In this document: in pieces, positions 7,524-16,015 of the stretch
Numbering within the stretch: position 1 is the first letter of the stretch
How the letters are laid out: each line of letters starts with the position of its first letter
From: Clostridia bacterium
Lineage (GTDB): Bacteria > Bacillota > Clostridia > Christensenellales > Borkfalkiaceae
DNA: 64,000 bases
Reading direction: 5' to 3'
Assembly: GCA_900769565.1 (NCBI GenBank)
Contig: CAAGHC010000058.1
Span: 56,992 to 120,991 of the forward strand
Program-made: the position numbers and the translations under genes
The notes under the pieces: generated by a model
The model's database searches: none
What the model was told of the DNA's origin: nothing
Seen by the model: the letters and a program-made list of their open reading frames with translations, nothing else

Positions 7524-8831
7524 ATGGATTTATTTGATTTAGCAAACGAAAAAAATACCAACGTGCCCCTTGCCGAAAGAATGCGAGCGAAAACTCTTTC
7601 GGAATTTTTGGGGCAAGAACACATAGTTTCGGAAACGGGACTACTTCGCCGTGCCATTAAACTCGATAGGCTTGGCAGTTGTATATTTTGGGGGCCACCC
7701 GGCTGTGGTAAGACGACGCTTGCAAACGTAATTGCGCTGGGTACAGACGGAAACTTTGTCAAGTTAAACGCAGTAAACAGTGGTGTTGCAGACGTTAAAA
7801 GGGTAGTGGACGAAGCCCAAACCAACGCCAAGCTTTATGGTAAAAAGACCTATCTTTTACTCGACGAATGTCACCGTTTTAACAAAACGCAAAGCGACAG
7901 TTTACTTCCCGCTATTGAAAAAGGGGATATAATCTTTATTGGCTCGACTACCGAAAATCCTTTTGCGTCCATGACGCCTGCAATCGTGTCGAGATGCAGG
8001 GTTTTTGAATTAAAAAGGTTGTCGGAAGAAAATATTTTAACGGCTCTAAAGCGTGCTGTGTTAGACAAGGAAAAGGGGCTCGGTAATTACGATTTAACCG
8101 TTGACGAAGATGCGTACTTACACATAGCAAGAACTTCGGCAGGCGACTTAAGGGTTGCGTTTAACGCACTAGAACTTGCTTGTCTTACGACTGCGCCTGA
8201 TAAGGACGGGCGTATCCACGTTACCAAAAAAGATGCAGAAGAATCTATTCAACAAAAGGCGTTGTCGTACGACGAAAACCTTTATTACGATATGCTGTCT
8301 GCATTCTGCAAGAGTTTAAGGGGTAGCGATTCGGACGGTGCGCTTTACTATATGCACAGACTTATTCAAGGTGGTTGCGACCCGTTGTTACTTGCTAGGC
8401 GACTCGTTGTGCATTCGGCAGAAGACGTAGGGCTTGCAGACCCTAATGCGCTAGTGGTTGCGACTAGTGCGCTCACGGCTTTTCAAAACTTGGGGCTTCC
8501 CGAAGGGTTAATACCCTTATCTGAAGCGGTAATTTACGTGTGTGAGGCGGAAAAGTCCAACACGGTTGTAGAAGCAATGTATTCAGCGATAGACGTTGCT
8601 AAAAACGTTAAGGACGACAACGTGCCTGCGCACTTAAAAAATTACGAATTTGCATCTAAAGACGATAAGAAGAAAAAATCGATTTATAAATACCCACACG
8701 ACTACGGTGGATACGTAGAACAACAATACTTACCCGATTCGATTAAGGGGCAAAAATTTTACGTGCCGAAGAATAACGGGTACGAAAACACGATAAAACA
8801 AATTAGAAAGAATAAAGGAAAAAAGGACTAA
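7524..8831 (+). CDS. rarA: replication-associated recombination protein A (AAA ATPase)
   Basis: RarA/MgsA is a clamp-loader-like AAA+ ATPase acting at stalled replication forks. The 435-aa product has Walker A G-P-P-G-C-G-K-T near residue 56, Walker B D-E-C-H-R-F near 113 (usual form D-E-I-H-R-F), sensor-1 G-S-T-T-E-N-P-F, and the C-terminal tetramerisation region ending near Y-L-P-D-S-I-K-G-Q-K-F-Y. Its length matches the family. The promoter suggests a leaderless mRNA. One base separates it from tex, so the two are probably co-transcribed. Confidence 0.93.
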   Translation: MDLFDLANEKNTNVPLAERMRAKTLSEFLGQEHIVSETGLLRRAIKLDRLGSCIFWGPPGCGKTTLANVIALGTDGNFVKLNAVNSGVADVKRVVDEAQTNAKLYGKKTYLLLDECHRFNKTQSDSLLPAIEKGDIIFIGSTTENPFASMTPAIVSRCRVFELKRLSEENILTALKRAVLDKEKGLGNYDLTVDEDAYLHIARTSAGDLRVAFNALELACLTTAPDKDGRIHVTKKDAEESIQQKALSYDENLYYDMLSAFCKSLRGSDSDGALYYMHRLIQGGCDPLLLARRLVVHSAEDVGLADPNALVVATSALTAFQNLGLPEGLIPLSEAVIYVCEAEKSNTVVEAMYSAIDVAKNVKDDNVPAHLKNYEFASKDDKKKKSIYKYPHDYGGYVEQQYLPDSIKGQKFYVPKNNGYENTIKQIRKNKGKKD

Positions 8832-8832
8832 T

Positions 8833-11121
8833 ATGGATTACTCAATTAAACTTTCCAAAGAATTTACAATCAGACAAGACCACAGCGCCAACATTATAGC
8901 GCTTATTGACGAGGGCAATACTATTCCGTTTATCGCAAGATACCGTAAGGAAATGACGGGTGCGTGCGACGACCAAAAATTACGTGAATTTTACGATAGA
9001 CTTAAATACTTACGCAACCTTGACAAAAGAAAGGAAGAAATCGTTTCGTCCATAACCGAACAAGGCAAAATGACGGATGAAATCGCCATTGCGCTTGCCG
9101 GTGCAGAAACGTTAACCGAGGCAGAAGATATTTATAGACCATTTAAACAAAAAAGAAAGACTCGTGCTAGCGTTGCTATGGAAAAAGGGCTTACCCCGTT
9201 TGCAGAATTGATTTTAGCGCAAGAAGATTTTGATATAAACGAAAAAGCCAAAGAGTTTATAAACCAAGAAAAGGGCGTTTTAGACCAAAAGAGCGCTATA
9301 GCAGGTGCGTCCGATATAATTGCAGAACGTGTTTCCGACGACGCAGAACTTCGCAAAACTTTGCGTAAGAAGATAGCAGAAGTTGGCGAAATCTCGTGTA
9401 AACTTTTGGAAAACGAGAACGCTAAAACTTACGATATGTATGCAGAGTACAGTGAAAAAATAAGCAAAATTCCGTCGCATAGAATTCTCGCTATCAATCG
9501 TGGCGAAAAGGAAGAATGCTTAAAGGTTTCAATTACCGTGGACAATCAAGCGTTTATAGATGCAATCTGTTCGGTTTACGTTAAAAGTCAAAACCAAGCG
9601 GGCAAAGTGGTTGCCGACGCTTGTGCCGACGCTTATGCAAGGCTTATATTCCCGTCGATTGAAAGGGAAGTTAGAAGTGATTTAACCGAAAAGGCTAGCG
9701 AGCAAGCTATTAAAATGTTTGAAGTAAATCTTCGCCCACTTTTATTGCAACCCCCGCTAAAGGACAAGACTATTTTAGGTTTAGACCCTGCCTATCGTAC
9801 GGGTTGTAAGATTGCGGTTATCGACGAAAAGGGCAACGTTTTGGATACGGCTGTGGTATTCCCAACCCCACCCCAAAACAAGATTGAAGAGGCAGAAAAG
9901 ATTTTGCTTAAACTTATTGAAAAGCACGGTGTAAACGTTATTTCTATCGGTAACGGTACGGCAAGTAAGGAAAGTGAAATTTTCGTTGCAGGCATGATAA
10001 AGGATAGTGGAAAACCGTTATCGTACGCAGTTGTTAACGAGGCAGGTGCGTCGGTGTATAGCGCAAGCAAGCTTGGTGCAACCGAGTTCCCTGACTTCGA
10101 GCCTGCGCAAAGAAGTGCCGTTTCCATTGCAAGGCGCTTACAAGACCCACTTGCAGAACTTATTAAAATTGACGTTAAATCTATCGGTGTAGGACAATAT
10201 CAACACGATATGCCCGAGGCAAGGCTTGAAGAAGTTTTGGGCGGCGTGGTTGAAGACTGCGTTAATAGTGTAGGCGTTGACCTTAACACGGCATCACAAA
10301 GTTTGCTATCGTACGTTGCAGGGCTAAATAGTGGTATCGCTAAAAATATAGTTGAATATAGAAAGGAAAAGCGCTTTGAGAAAAGAGAAGACCTTCTCAA
10401 CGTTAAAAAACTTGGTGCAAAAGCATTCGAGCAATGCGCAGGATTTTTGCGTATAGTGGGTGGAAACGTTTTAGACAACACGGGCGTTCACCCCGAATCT
10501 TACCCTGCAGTAGAAAAATTACTTTCGTTCACGGGCTATACGTTATCAGACGTTGCAAACGGAAAAATTTCCGATATTAGGGCAAGGATAGAACAAAAGG
10601 GGTTGGAAAATACTGCGAAAGAATGTGGCGTAGGCGTGCCCACTTTAAACGATATCGTTACGGAATTATTAAAGCCGGGTAGGGATATCCGTGATAGTTT
10701 GCCAAAGCCTATACTTCGTAGCGACCTTATGGATTTGAACGACTTAAAAGAAGGAATGGAAATCAACGGTACGGTTAGAAACGTAATCGACTTCGGCGTA
10801 TTCGTGGATATAGGCGTTCATCAAGACGGGTTAGTTCACATATCTCAAATTTCCGACAATTATATAAAACACCCGTCCGACGTGTTGAAAGTTGGCGACC
10901 TTGTTAAGGTAAAGGTTTTAGGCGTTGACCCGATAAAGAAGAAGATTTCTTTAACTATGAAGACCACTGAATTACCGCACGGTATTGCAGTAGGTAATCA
11001 AAAAACGGATAGGGAAAGAAAGCAAGGTAGAATAGATGCAGAGCGCCGTCGTGAAAACCAAAAAAAGGAACTTTCAGATGCCGAATTAAAAGAACTTTTG
11101 ATGAAAAAGTTTGGTAGATAA
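8833..11121 (+). CDS. tex: Tex family S1-domain transcription accessory protein
   Basis: This is a cytosolic nucleic-acid-binding protein of the Tex/Spt6-like family. The 762-aa product shows the domain order of Tex: N-terminal helical region with F-I-A-R-Y-R-K-E, a YqgF-type RNase-H-like fold starting near residue 315 (G-L-D-P-A-Y-R-T-G), helix-hairpin-helix segments (S-G-I-A-K-N-I-V, near 500), and a C-terminal S1 domain from about 640 (G-T-V-R-N-V-I-D-F-G-V-F-V-D). The last 40 residues are highly charged. AAGGA precedes the ATG. The gene ends just before the first copy of the 42-bp terminator repeat. Confidence 0.92.
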   Translation: MDYSIKLSKEFTIRQDHSANIIALIDEGNTIPFIARYRKEMTGACDDQKLREFYDRLKYLRNLDKRKEEIVSSITEQGKMTDEIAIALAGAETLTEAEDIYRPFKQKRKTRASVAMEKGLTPFAELILAQEDFDINEKAKEFINQEKGVLDQKSAIAGASDIIAERVSDDAELRKTLRKKIAEVGEISCKLLENENAKTYDMYAEYSEKISKIPSHRILAINRGEKEECLKVSITVDNQAFIDAICSVYVKSQNQAGKVVADACADAYARLIFPSIEREVRSDLTEKASEQAIKMFEVNLRPLLLQPPLKDKTILGLDPAYRTGCKIAVIDEKGNVLDTAVVFPTPPQNKIEEAEKILLKLIEKHGVNVISIGNGTASKESEIFVAGMIKDSGKPLSYAVVNEAGASVYSASKLGATEFPDFEPAQRSAVSIARRLQDPLAELIKIDVKSIGVGQYQHDMPEARLEEVLGGVVEDCVNSVGVDLNTASQSLLSYVAGLNSGIAKNIVEYRKEKRFEKREDLLNVKKLGAKAFEQCAGFLRIVGGNVLDNTGVHPESYPAVEKLLSFTGYTLSDVANGKISDIRARIEQKGLENTAKECGVGVPTLNDIVTELLKPGRDIRDSLPKPILRSDLMDLNDLKEGMEINGTVRNVIDFGVFVDIGVHQDGLVHISQISDNYIKHPSDVLKVGDLVKVKVLGVDPIKKKISLTMKTTELPHGIAVGNQKTDRERKQGRIDAERRRENQKKELSDAELKELLMKKFGR

Positions 11122-11141
11122 TAACAAAAACGACGTAAAAC

Positions 11142-11183
11142 AAACAAAAAACGGGCGACCAAAATGGTCGCCCGTTTAACTTT
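11142..11183. repeat. 42-bp terminator repeat, left copy (cassette 1)
   Basis: This copy is identical over 42 bp to 11854-11895. Its core is a 10-bp hairpin (ACGGGCGACC with GGTCGCCCGT, loop AAAA), A-rich on the left and T-rich on the right, so it can terminate in both directions. It serves tex on the plus strand and is also downstream of the XRE gene on the minus strand. Confidence 0.9.
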
Positions 11184-11189
11184 TTAAAT

Positions 11190-11618
11190 TCATTTGTTTT
11201 TATTAACTAGATAGTCAATACTAACTTCAAAAAACTTTGCGATTGCAATTATAGAACCCATTGCAGGTTTGTTGTTGCCACGTTGCCATCTGTAAAAATT
11301 TGTTTCGCTCATACCGATAGCGTTCATGAGTTTTTCGATTGAGATATTTTTATCTTTTACTAGTTTTTTAATGGTGTCGGTAAAAGATAGGTTGTTTTTA
11401 TCGTTATTATTAAAATCTTCCGACAGCCCCATCAAATAATCTAACGAGCAGTTAAAGTGTTTTGTTATTTTAATTGCAACCGAAAGTTCGGGATAAAAGT
11501 TTTTATTAAAATATCCGTTTAGTGTTTCAAAAGAAATGCCGATTAACTTTGATAGCTGTAATCTACTTAAATTATTTTCTAATAATAAATCGTGCAATCT
11601 ATCTTGAAACTCGTTCAT
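11190..11618 (-). CDS. XRE-family regulator with two HTH domains
   Basis: This 142-aa DNA-binding protein has two consecutive XRE/Cro-type domains: residues about 1-65 (L-S-K-L-I-G-I-S-F-E-T-L-N-G-Y ending S-L-D-Y-L-M-G) and about 73-140 (M-N-A-I-G-M-S-E-T-N-F-Y-R-W ending S-I-D-Y-L-V). One polypeptide could therefore fill both halves of an operator. ATG 11618 is preferred over 11645 because TGGGGTAA lies just before it. The gene lies between two identical 42-bp terminator copies, divergent from a decayed partner. It is AT-richer than neighbours. It likely represses its own and the partner promoter through the two dyads at 11656-11725; that is inference. Confidence 0.85.
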   Translation of the reverse strand: MNEFQDRLHDLLLENNLSRLQLSKLIGISFETLNGYFNKNFYPELSVAIKITKHFNCSLDYLMGLSEDFNNNDKNNLSFTDTIKKLVKDKNISIEKLMNAIGMSETNFYRWQRGNNKPAMGSIIAIAKFFEVSIDYLVNKNK

Positions 11619-11655
11619 ATATTTACCCCAAAACGTTTTCGACAAAAAGCGACAA

Positions 11656-11733
11656 TATAACTGTCATTTCTCTGTATATTTTCTCAAAATAAAGGCTAAA
11701 AATCTTGCATTACAGATAGTTGTCAGGTAAAAT
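11656..11733. promoter_or_regulatory. cassette 1 divergent control region with two operator-like dyads
   Basis: GACAATATAACTGTC at 11656-11670 and TTACAGATAGTTGTC at 11711-11725 share the form GACA-nn-TAT-nnn-GT when read on the minus strand. A rightward promoter has TTGCAT at 11705-11710 and TAAAAT at 11728-11733 with a 17-bp spacer, and the second dyad fills that spacer. The first dyad overlaps a TATATT that could be the -10 of the leftward XRE promoter, whose -35 is weak. Confidence 0.55.
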
Positions 11734-11743
11734 ATATTTATAA

Positions 11744-11854
11744 GTTTCAAGTGCGTTAAATAAAAAAGAAGTAACAACGTTTGATTGCAAAGATTTATTC
11801 AAAACAGGTGCTTTTGTTACAGAAGAAATTAAAATAGAATTGCTAAACGATTAA
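11744..11854 (+). pseudogene. remnant of a small partner gene in cassette 1
   Basis: After a TAA at 11741-11743, 36 in-frame codons run to a TAA at 11852-11854. The translation looks like a protein C-terminus (ends L-F-K-T-G-A-F-V-T-E-E-I-K-I-E-L-L-N-D), but there is no ATG, GTG or TTG start in frame and no ribosome site. It lies immediately downstream of the rightward promoter at 11705-11733, at the position held by the 75-aa partner gene in cassette 2. The stop codon touches the first base of the right terminator repeat. It is probably the 3' end of a lost gene; chance coding-like sequence cannot be excluded. Confidence 0.35.
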
Positions 11855-11895
11855 AACAAAAAACGGGCGACCAAAATGGTCGCCCGTTTAACTTT
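11854..11895. repeat. 42-bp terminator repeat, right copy (cassette 1)
   Basis: This is a perfect copy of 11142-11183, 712 bp away. It lies 17 bp beyond the stop codon of the leftward alpha-oxoamine synthase gene and acts as its terminator, and also faces the partner remnant. Confidence 0.9.
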
Positions 11896-11911
11896 ATCTA
11901 AAAATATTTAA

Positions 11912-13102
11912 TTAGTCTTGAATGTCTTTTACTTCGTTTAAGACTGCCTTAATGTGAGAAAGCGCTCTGTCCATTTGTTCTTCGGTGTGGGTTGCCGTGT
12001 AACTCGTACGGATTAGGCTCATGCCGACGGGGGTTGCAGGGGAAACTACGGGGTTTACGTATACGCCACGTTCGAATAATAACTTGCAAGCCGTAAAAGT
12101 ACGCCTGTCGCCGTAAGTATAGATAGGTATTATAGGCGTTTCGCTATCAATAATGTCAATACCTTCTCTCTTTAAGCCTTGGCGCATATAATTGCTTATA
12201 TTTTTAAGATTTTGTACACGCTCGGGCTCTCTTTTTAATATTTCAAGGCTCTTTCTTGCACACGCTACGCTTGCAGGGGTAATGCTTGCGCAGAAAATAA
12301 ATGGACGGGAAACGTGGCGAACGTATTCGCACACTTCCTTTTTAGCAGCCATATAACCACCTAAAGATGCGAGTGACTTTGAGAAAGTGCCCATATAAAT
12401 ATCTACATCGTCTTCTAGCCCAAAGTGTTCTGCCGTGCCTCTACCGTGAGCGCCTAAAACACCCAAACCGTGAGCGTCGTCAACCATAACGCGTGCCCCG
12501 TACTTTTTAGCGAGAGTTACGATTTCAGGAAGTTTACAAATATCGCCACCCATAGAGAACACGCCGTCGGTAACGATTAGAATACCGCTTTTAGTAGTGT
12601 CAATAGTTTTAAGTTGGCGTTCCAAGTCTTCCATATCCGAGTGGTTATAGCGTAACATTTTAGCAAAACTTAACCTACAACCGTCGTAAATGCTAGCGTG
12701 GTTTTCCTTATCGCAAAGGATATAATCGGTTCTGCCGGCAATAGCGCTAATTATGCCGAGATTACTTTGGAAACCGGTGGAAAAAGTTACAACGTCTTCT
12801 TTTTTCAAAAAGTCGGCAAGTTCTCTTTCAAGTTCAACGTGTGCGGTAAGCGTGCCGTTCAAAAATCTACTGCCCGAGCAACCACTACCGTACTGTTCAA
12901 GCGCTTTGATGCCGGCCTCTATAACTTCGGGGTGAGAAGTAAGCCCTAAATAGTTGTTAGAGCCTATCATTATAATGTCCTTACCTTCCATAACTACTTC
13001 AGGACCTTGTTTAGAATTAAGTTGGTGGAAGTAAGGGTAAATACCTAGTTGCTTTGCGCCCTCTACTTTTTCAAGGTGTTCGCATTTTTTGAATAAATCC
13101 AT
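11912..13102 (-). CDS. alpha-oxoamine synthase (KBL / serine palmitoyltransferase-like)
   Basis: This PLP enzyme condenses an amino acid with an acyl-CoA. The 396-aa product has G-S-N-N-Y-L-G-L near residue 46, G-S-R-F-L-N-G-T-L near 77, D-D-A-H-G-L-G-V-L-G for PLP contact, and G-T-F-S-K-S-L-A-S-L-G-G-Y with the PLP lysine. The P-Y-F-H-Q-L start, the S-G-S-R-F-L-N-G block and the R-T-S-Y-T-A-T-H-T end resemble, from memory, serine palmitoyltransferases of Bacteroidetes as much as glycine C-acetyltransferases. Both roles remain open, as does 8-amino-7-oxononanoate synthase. No other sphingolipid, threonine or biotin gene is nearby. The ribosome site is AAGGAAGGA. Confidence 0.85.
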   Translation of the reverse strand: MDLFKKCEHLEKVEGAKQLGIYPYFHQLNSKQGPEVVMEGKDIIMIGSNNYLGLTSHPEVIEAGIKALEQYGSGCSGSRFLNGTLTAHVELERELADFLKKEDVVTFSTGFQSNLGIISAIAGRTDYILCDKENHASIYDGCRLSFAKMLRYNHSDMEDLERQLKTIDTTKSGILIVTDGVFSMGGDICKLPEIVTLAKKYGARVMVDDAHGLGVLGAHGRGTAEHFGLEDDVDIYMGTFSKSLASLGGYMAAKKEVCEYVRHVSRPFIFCASITPASVACARKSLEILKREPERVQNLKNISNYMRQGLKREGIDIIDSETPIIPIYTYGDRRTFTACKLLFERGVYVNPVVSPATPVGMSLIRTSYTATHTEEQMDRALSHIKAVLNEVKDIQD

Positions 13103-13137
13103 AATTAGTCCTTCCTTTTAAAAGCAATTATAAGGTA

Positions 13138-13166
13138 ATTATACTACAATTATGAAATTAAGTCAA
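13138..13166 (-). promoter_or_regulatory. promoter of the alpha-oxoamine synthase gene
   Basis: On the minus strand, TTGACT (13166-13161), a 17-bp spacer and TATAAT (13143-13138). Confidence 0.8.
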
Positions 13167-13183
13167 CTAGCGTTCAGTTTTTT

Positions 13184-13885
13184 CTAATTTAAGACGTTGT
13201 CGGTGGGAACGTGTTTGAAATAATTTGACGTTCCACGTTGTCTAATTTGGCCACAAGCAAGTAGGCTGTTTAGCCTTAAATTTTCGATTTCTAGCATAGA
13301 AACACGCTCTTTTAAATATTCGTTTTCCTTTTTTAGTTTGTTAGAAAGTCTAAAAATCAAACCGTTAATACTTTCTTTAACAGCTTTAAATTGTGCGTCG
13401 GAAATAATAGGTTGGTTGGATAAGGGGGTTTTTATCGGCAACGATTTTCCTTCTGATTTGAGTTCGGTCAAAATTTGGCTTATTAGTTCGGGCTTGTTTT
13501 TTAGTGCGTTTCTATATTTGTTTTGGAAACGAAGTGCTTGTTTTGCATCCCCGTTTGCTAGATTATTGACTACGCTACGCACCGACTTTCCGTCTGCTCT
13601 GCCAGAAAGCACTAACTTAATTAGTCGGCGTTCTTCGCAATCGTTAAATTCTATTATTTTTTCCACTTGCACGGGCGCACCGTCTAAATACTGCTCGCAG
13701 AACTCTTTGTTTTCCTTGCTGTGTTTTGCTAGGGCGTAGTAAAGGTTTCTAACCGTGCCTTTGGCTTTGCCGTGTTGGGTGGCAAAATTTTCAAACAGTT
13801 CGGAAAGAGTAGAGCCCCTTCTTTCTCTTATTGCTTGCGCTAGTGAAATAACGTCCTTTTCTTTGTAACCGTAAATCATTTTCAT
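13184..13885 (-). CDS. putative DNA-binding protein with coiled coil
   Basis: This 233-aa protein has an N-terminal Myb/SANT- or HTH-like segment (Y-K-E-K-D-V-I-S-L-A-Q-A-I then G-T-V-R-N-L-Y-Y-A-L). A basic middle domain follows, then a coiled coil near residues 180-215 (K-L-K-K-E-N-E-Y-L-K-E-R-V-S-M-L-E). The layout recalls RsfA-type prespore regulators, but I cannot assign it to that family. ATG 13885 is chosen over 13930 because AAGGAG precedes it at normal spacing. It is divergent from an unknown gene at 13963, with a short shared intergenic region. Confidence 0.6.
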   Translation of the reverse strand: MKMIYGYKEKDVISLAQAIRERRGSTLSELFENFATQHGKAKGTVRNLYYALAKHSKENKEFCEQYLDGAPVQVEKIIEFNDCEERRLIKLVLSGRADGKSVRSVVNNLANGDAKQALRFQNKYRNALKNKPELISQILTELKSEGKSLPIKTPLSNQPIISDAQFKAVKESINGLIFRLSNKLKKENEYLKERVSMLEIENLRLNSLLACGQIRQRGTSNYFKHVPTDNVLN

Positions 13886-13962
13886 TGTTTGTATTCTCCT
13901 TAAAAAATTTGTTTTTACGGTTATTGACATAATAAAGTAAAATTATACATACTTTTTAGCGT

Positions 13963-14889
13963 ATGTATTATTATTTTGGTGCAGACTTTCCTGCAGTTTT
14001 AAAAATTAACGGTATATATTACGGCAGTTGTTATGCAAATGCAAAGTTTATTACTACCGAAGATACGCCGTTTGTTGAACTTTGCGCCCTTAACGAACAG
14101 GGCAAAAGTTTAAGTTTCGTTTTGGATAGCGAGTTTTTGCTTTGTCCAAGAGAAAGCGTTTCGGTAACCGACCTTGACGGGGGATATTTTATAAAGTTTG
14201 AACTGAATTGTCACGGTGGCGAGTTTAAGGTCGTAGAGCAGAAACGCTTTTCAGATTCGCTAGTTACTGTGTTTAACGATAACGGTCTAAAAATTTCGGT
14301 GGAAAGCAATAGTGGTTTTTTTGCCGAAAATTTTGCGTTTTTTGAAAAGGACGTAGAGATTACCCACTTTGAAACTTTGCCGTTAGTAGCAGTTTATTTT
14401 TCAACTAATAAAACGCTAAACGTATATCTAACTACGGACGGGGTAAAAAAGGTTTTTTCGGGGCAAGTAAGCGCTTATAATATAAATGGTGATACGCTCT
14501 ATACGGAAGAAACCTTTGTAGATATGAAAAAGCACGTGGTAAAACGCCACCTTAAATTTACGGACGGGCATTTTCAAATTTTAGAACGAACGGTGGACTA
14601 TAAGGGGTTTGCTTTCGATAAAGTTAGCAAAGAACTTCTGCCTTACGCTTTTATAGAAGAATTGTTAGTCGGTGGGGATATTAGTGAGTACCTAGGTCAA
14701 AATATGCTGGAAAATAAAAGCGTGTTAAAAGAATATTTGGGCGATTTTTTAGGCGTAGTTCCACCACCCGTGTTTAAGGAACAAGATTTGGTTGGGCTAG
14801 TTTATAAGGATAAAAAAAATCGATACAAGGTTAAATACTTATCGTGCGAAATTAAAGATAATCTGATAGAAAACATAAAACTAATTTAA
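13963..14889 (+). CDS. hypothetical protein
   Basis: This 308-aa protein has no signal peptide or clear membrane helix and is rich in Phe, Val, Lys and Glu with alternating beta-strand-like patterns over residues 1-200. The family is not recognised. The N-terminus (M-Y-Y-Y-F-G-A-D-F-P-A-V-L-K-I-N-G) suggests a domain handling a short bound element, but this is speculative. No Shine-Dalgarno precedes ATG 13963. TTGACA at 13924-13929 with TACATA at 13946-13951 would give a leader of only a few nucleotides. A bidirectional terminator at 14920-14947 separates it from the convergent cyclophilin-like gene. Confidence 0.65.
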   Translation: MYYYFGADFPAVLKINGIYYGSCYANAKFITTEDTPFVELCALNEQGKSLSFVLDSEFLLCPRESVSVTDLDGGYFIKFELNCHGGEFKVVEQKRFSDSLVTVFNDNGLKISVESNSGFFAENFAFFEKDVEITHFETLPLVAVYFSTNKTLNVYLTTDGVKKVFSGQVSAYNINGDTLYTEETFVDMKKHVVKRHLKFTDGHFQILERTVDYKGFAFDKVSKELLPYAFIEELLVGGDISEYLGQNMLENKSVLKEYLGDFLGVVPPPVFKEQDLVGLVYKDKKNRYKVKYLSCEIKDNLIENIKLI

Positions 14890-14919
14890 TATTATAAGAA
14901 AAATATCAAGAGCGCAAAA

Positions 14920-14947
14920 AAACCCGTAGCATTATCGCTACGGGTTT
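14920..14947. terminator. bidirectional terminator
   Basis: An 11-bp perfect stem (14920-14930 with 14937-14947), loop ATTATC, A-rich on the left and T-rich on the right, sits between convergent genes. Confidence 0.85.
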
Positions 14948-14965
14948 ATCACTTTTTAGATTAAA

Positions 14966-15814
14966 TTATTTAACTTTTGCAGAAATAATTTTTGCACCGA
15001 GTTCACCTTCGCTAGTTTTTGGAACTTGAACGGTGTATTTGTTAAAGCAAACTAGTTCTTCACCTTCTGCAACGAATAAGTCGTCAACGTCATCTTCAAT
15101 AAAGTCTTCTTTTAACGTGCAGTTATAAGTAAGACCGTAATTTTCATCAACCTTTTCTTTATCGTATTCACCGGTATAGTAGATTACGTATTCTTCGTAG
15201 TTAGCGCTAGAAGAGAAAGCCGAAACCAAAGCGTCTAAAGCCGTACTATTTACGGTGTTTTCTAAATCGATTTGAGCGAACACGCAGAACCAGTCGTTAT
15301 AAGAACTGATTTCTTCGGTGGGCATAAACCAAGTTGCTCTGCCCGTATCGGTATTTGAACTAGTAGAATAAGAATTATCGTAAGCATTCCAAGTTCTCCA
15401 CAAGCCGATAGAACCGCGAGCGTTCAAAAGGTTAGAACCGGTAGTGCCACCTTTTTCAAATTCACCTTCGATAGCAGGTTTGGTGAATTGTTTGAGTTCA
15501 CCGTCAACCATCTTAAGGTCGCCAACCATAATTTGAGTAGAATAGCCACTCATTTTATAAAAAACAGCGTCGTTATAATATCCGTCGTTAATATAAGCAA
15601 TAATTGCATCAACCGTTTCGGGCGCTAAATGACGATAAAGGTCAATCGTCATAGTAACTTCTTCTTCAGCGTACATAACCTTGTCGGTGTAGTTGTAAAG
15701 CGCAAGTTTAAGTTCAACCTTTTTAACGTCTGCACAAGCGGTGAAAGAAAAGATTGCCGTGCAAATCATAACTAACGCAATAGCACGAACGATAAGTTTT
15801 TTAAAACGTTTCAT
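14966..15814 (-). CDS. cyclophilin-like lipoprotein
   Basis: This 282-aa exported protein has a basic N-terminus, a hydrophobic stretch and a lipobox F-T-A-C near residue 27. The mature part has a cyclophilin-like core: Y-N-D-A-V-F-Y-K-M followed by I-M-V-G-D matches the F-H-R..Q-G-G-D strand of peptidyl-prolyl isomerases, with N-A-R-G-S-I-G-L-W later. The catalytic Arg position is Lys, and the family Phe/Met/Gln residues are poorly kept, so isomerase activity is doubtful. ATG 15814 is used because TTTGGAG lies 6 nt before it; a TTG four codons upstream overlaps that site. Confidence 0.7.
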   Translation of the reverse strand: MKRFKKLIVRAIALVMICTAIFSFTACADVKKVELKLALYNYTDKVMYAEEEVTMTIDLYRHLAPETVDAIIAYINDGYYNDAVFYKMSGYSTQIMVGDLKMVDGELKQFTKPAIEGEFEKGGTTGSNLLNARGSIGLWRTWNAYDNSYSTSSNTDTGRATWFMPTEEISSYNDWFCVFAQIDLENTVNSTALDALVSAFSSSANYEEYVIYYTGEYDKEKVDENYGLTYNCTLKEDFIEDDVDDLFVAEGEELVCFNKYTVQVPKTSEGELGAKIISAKVK

Positions 15815-15952
15815 ATTATTCTCCAAAAATAAATATCATCAACTATTTTACCCGTTTTTTTTCCGATTGTCAATAAATCTAAACTCATAACCGATTAAAA
15901 TAAACAAAATTAACCAAAATCTAGCCGAAAAAAGTCTAAATCAACCTTTAAC

Positions 15953-15989
15953 TTGCCAACTTCTTTATAAAAATTTAAAAGTTTGGCAA
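15953..15989. repeat. inverted repeat in the 15.8-16.0 kb gap
   Basis: TTGCCAA at 15953-15959 and TTGGCAA at 15983-15989, with bulged AAGT/ACTT extension, form a possible hairpin in an otherwise empty 200-bp stretch between divergent genes. Nothing else is recognised there. Confidence 0.35.
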
Positions 15990-16015
15990 AACTTATAAAA
16001 GCTCGTGCAATTCAT

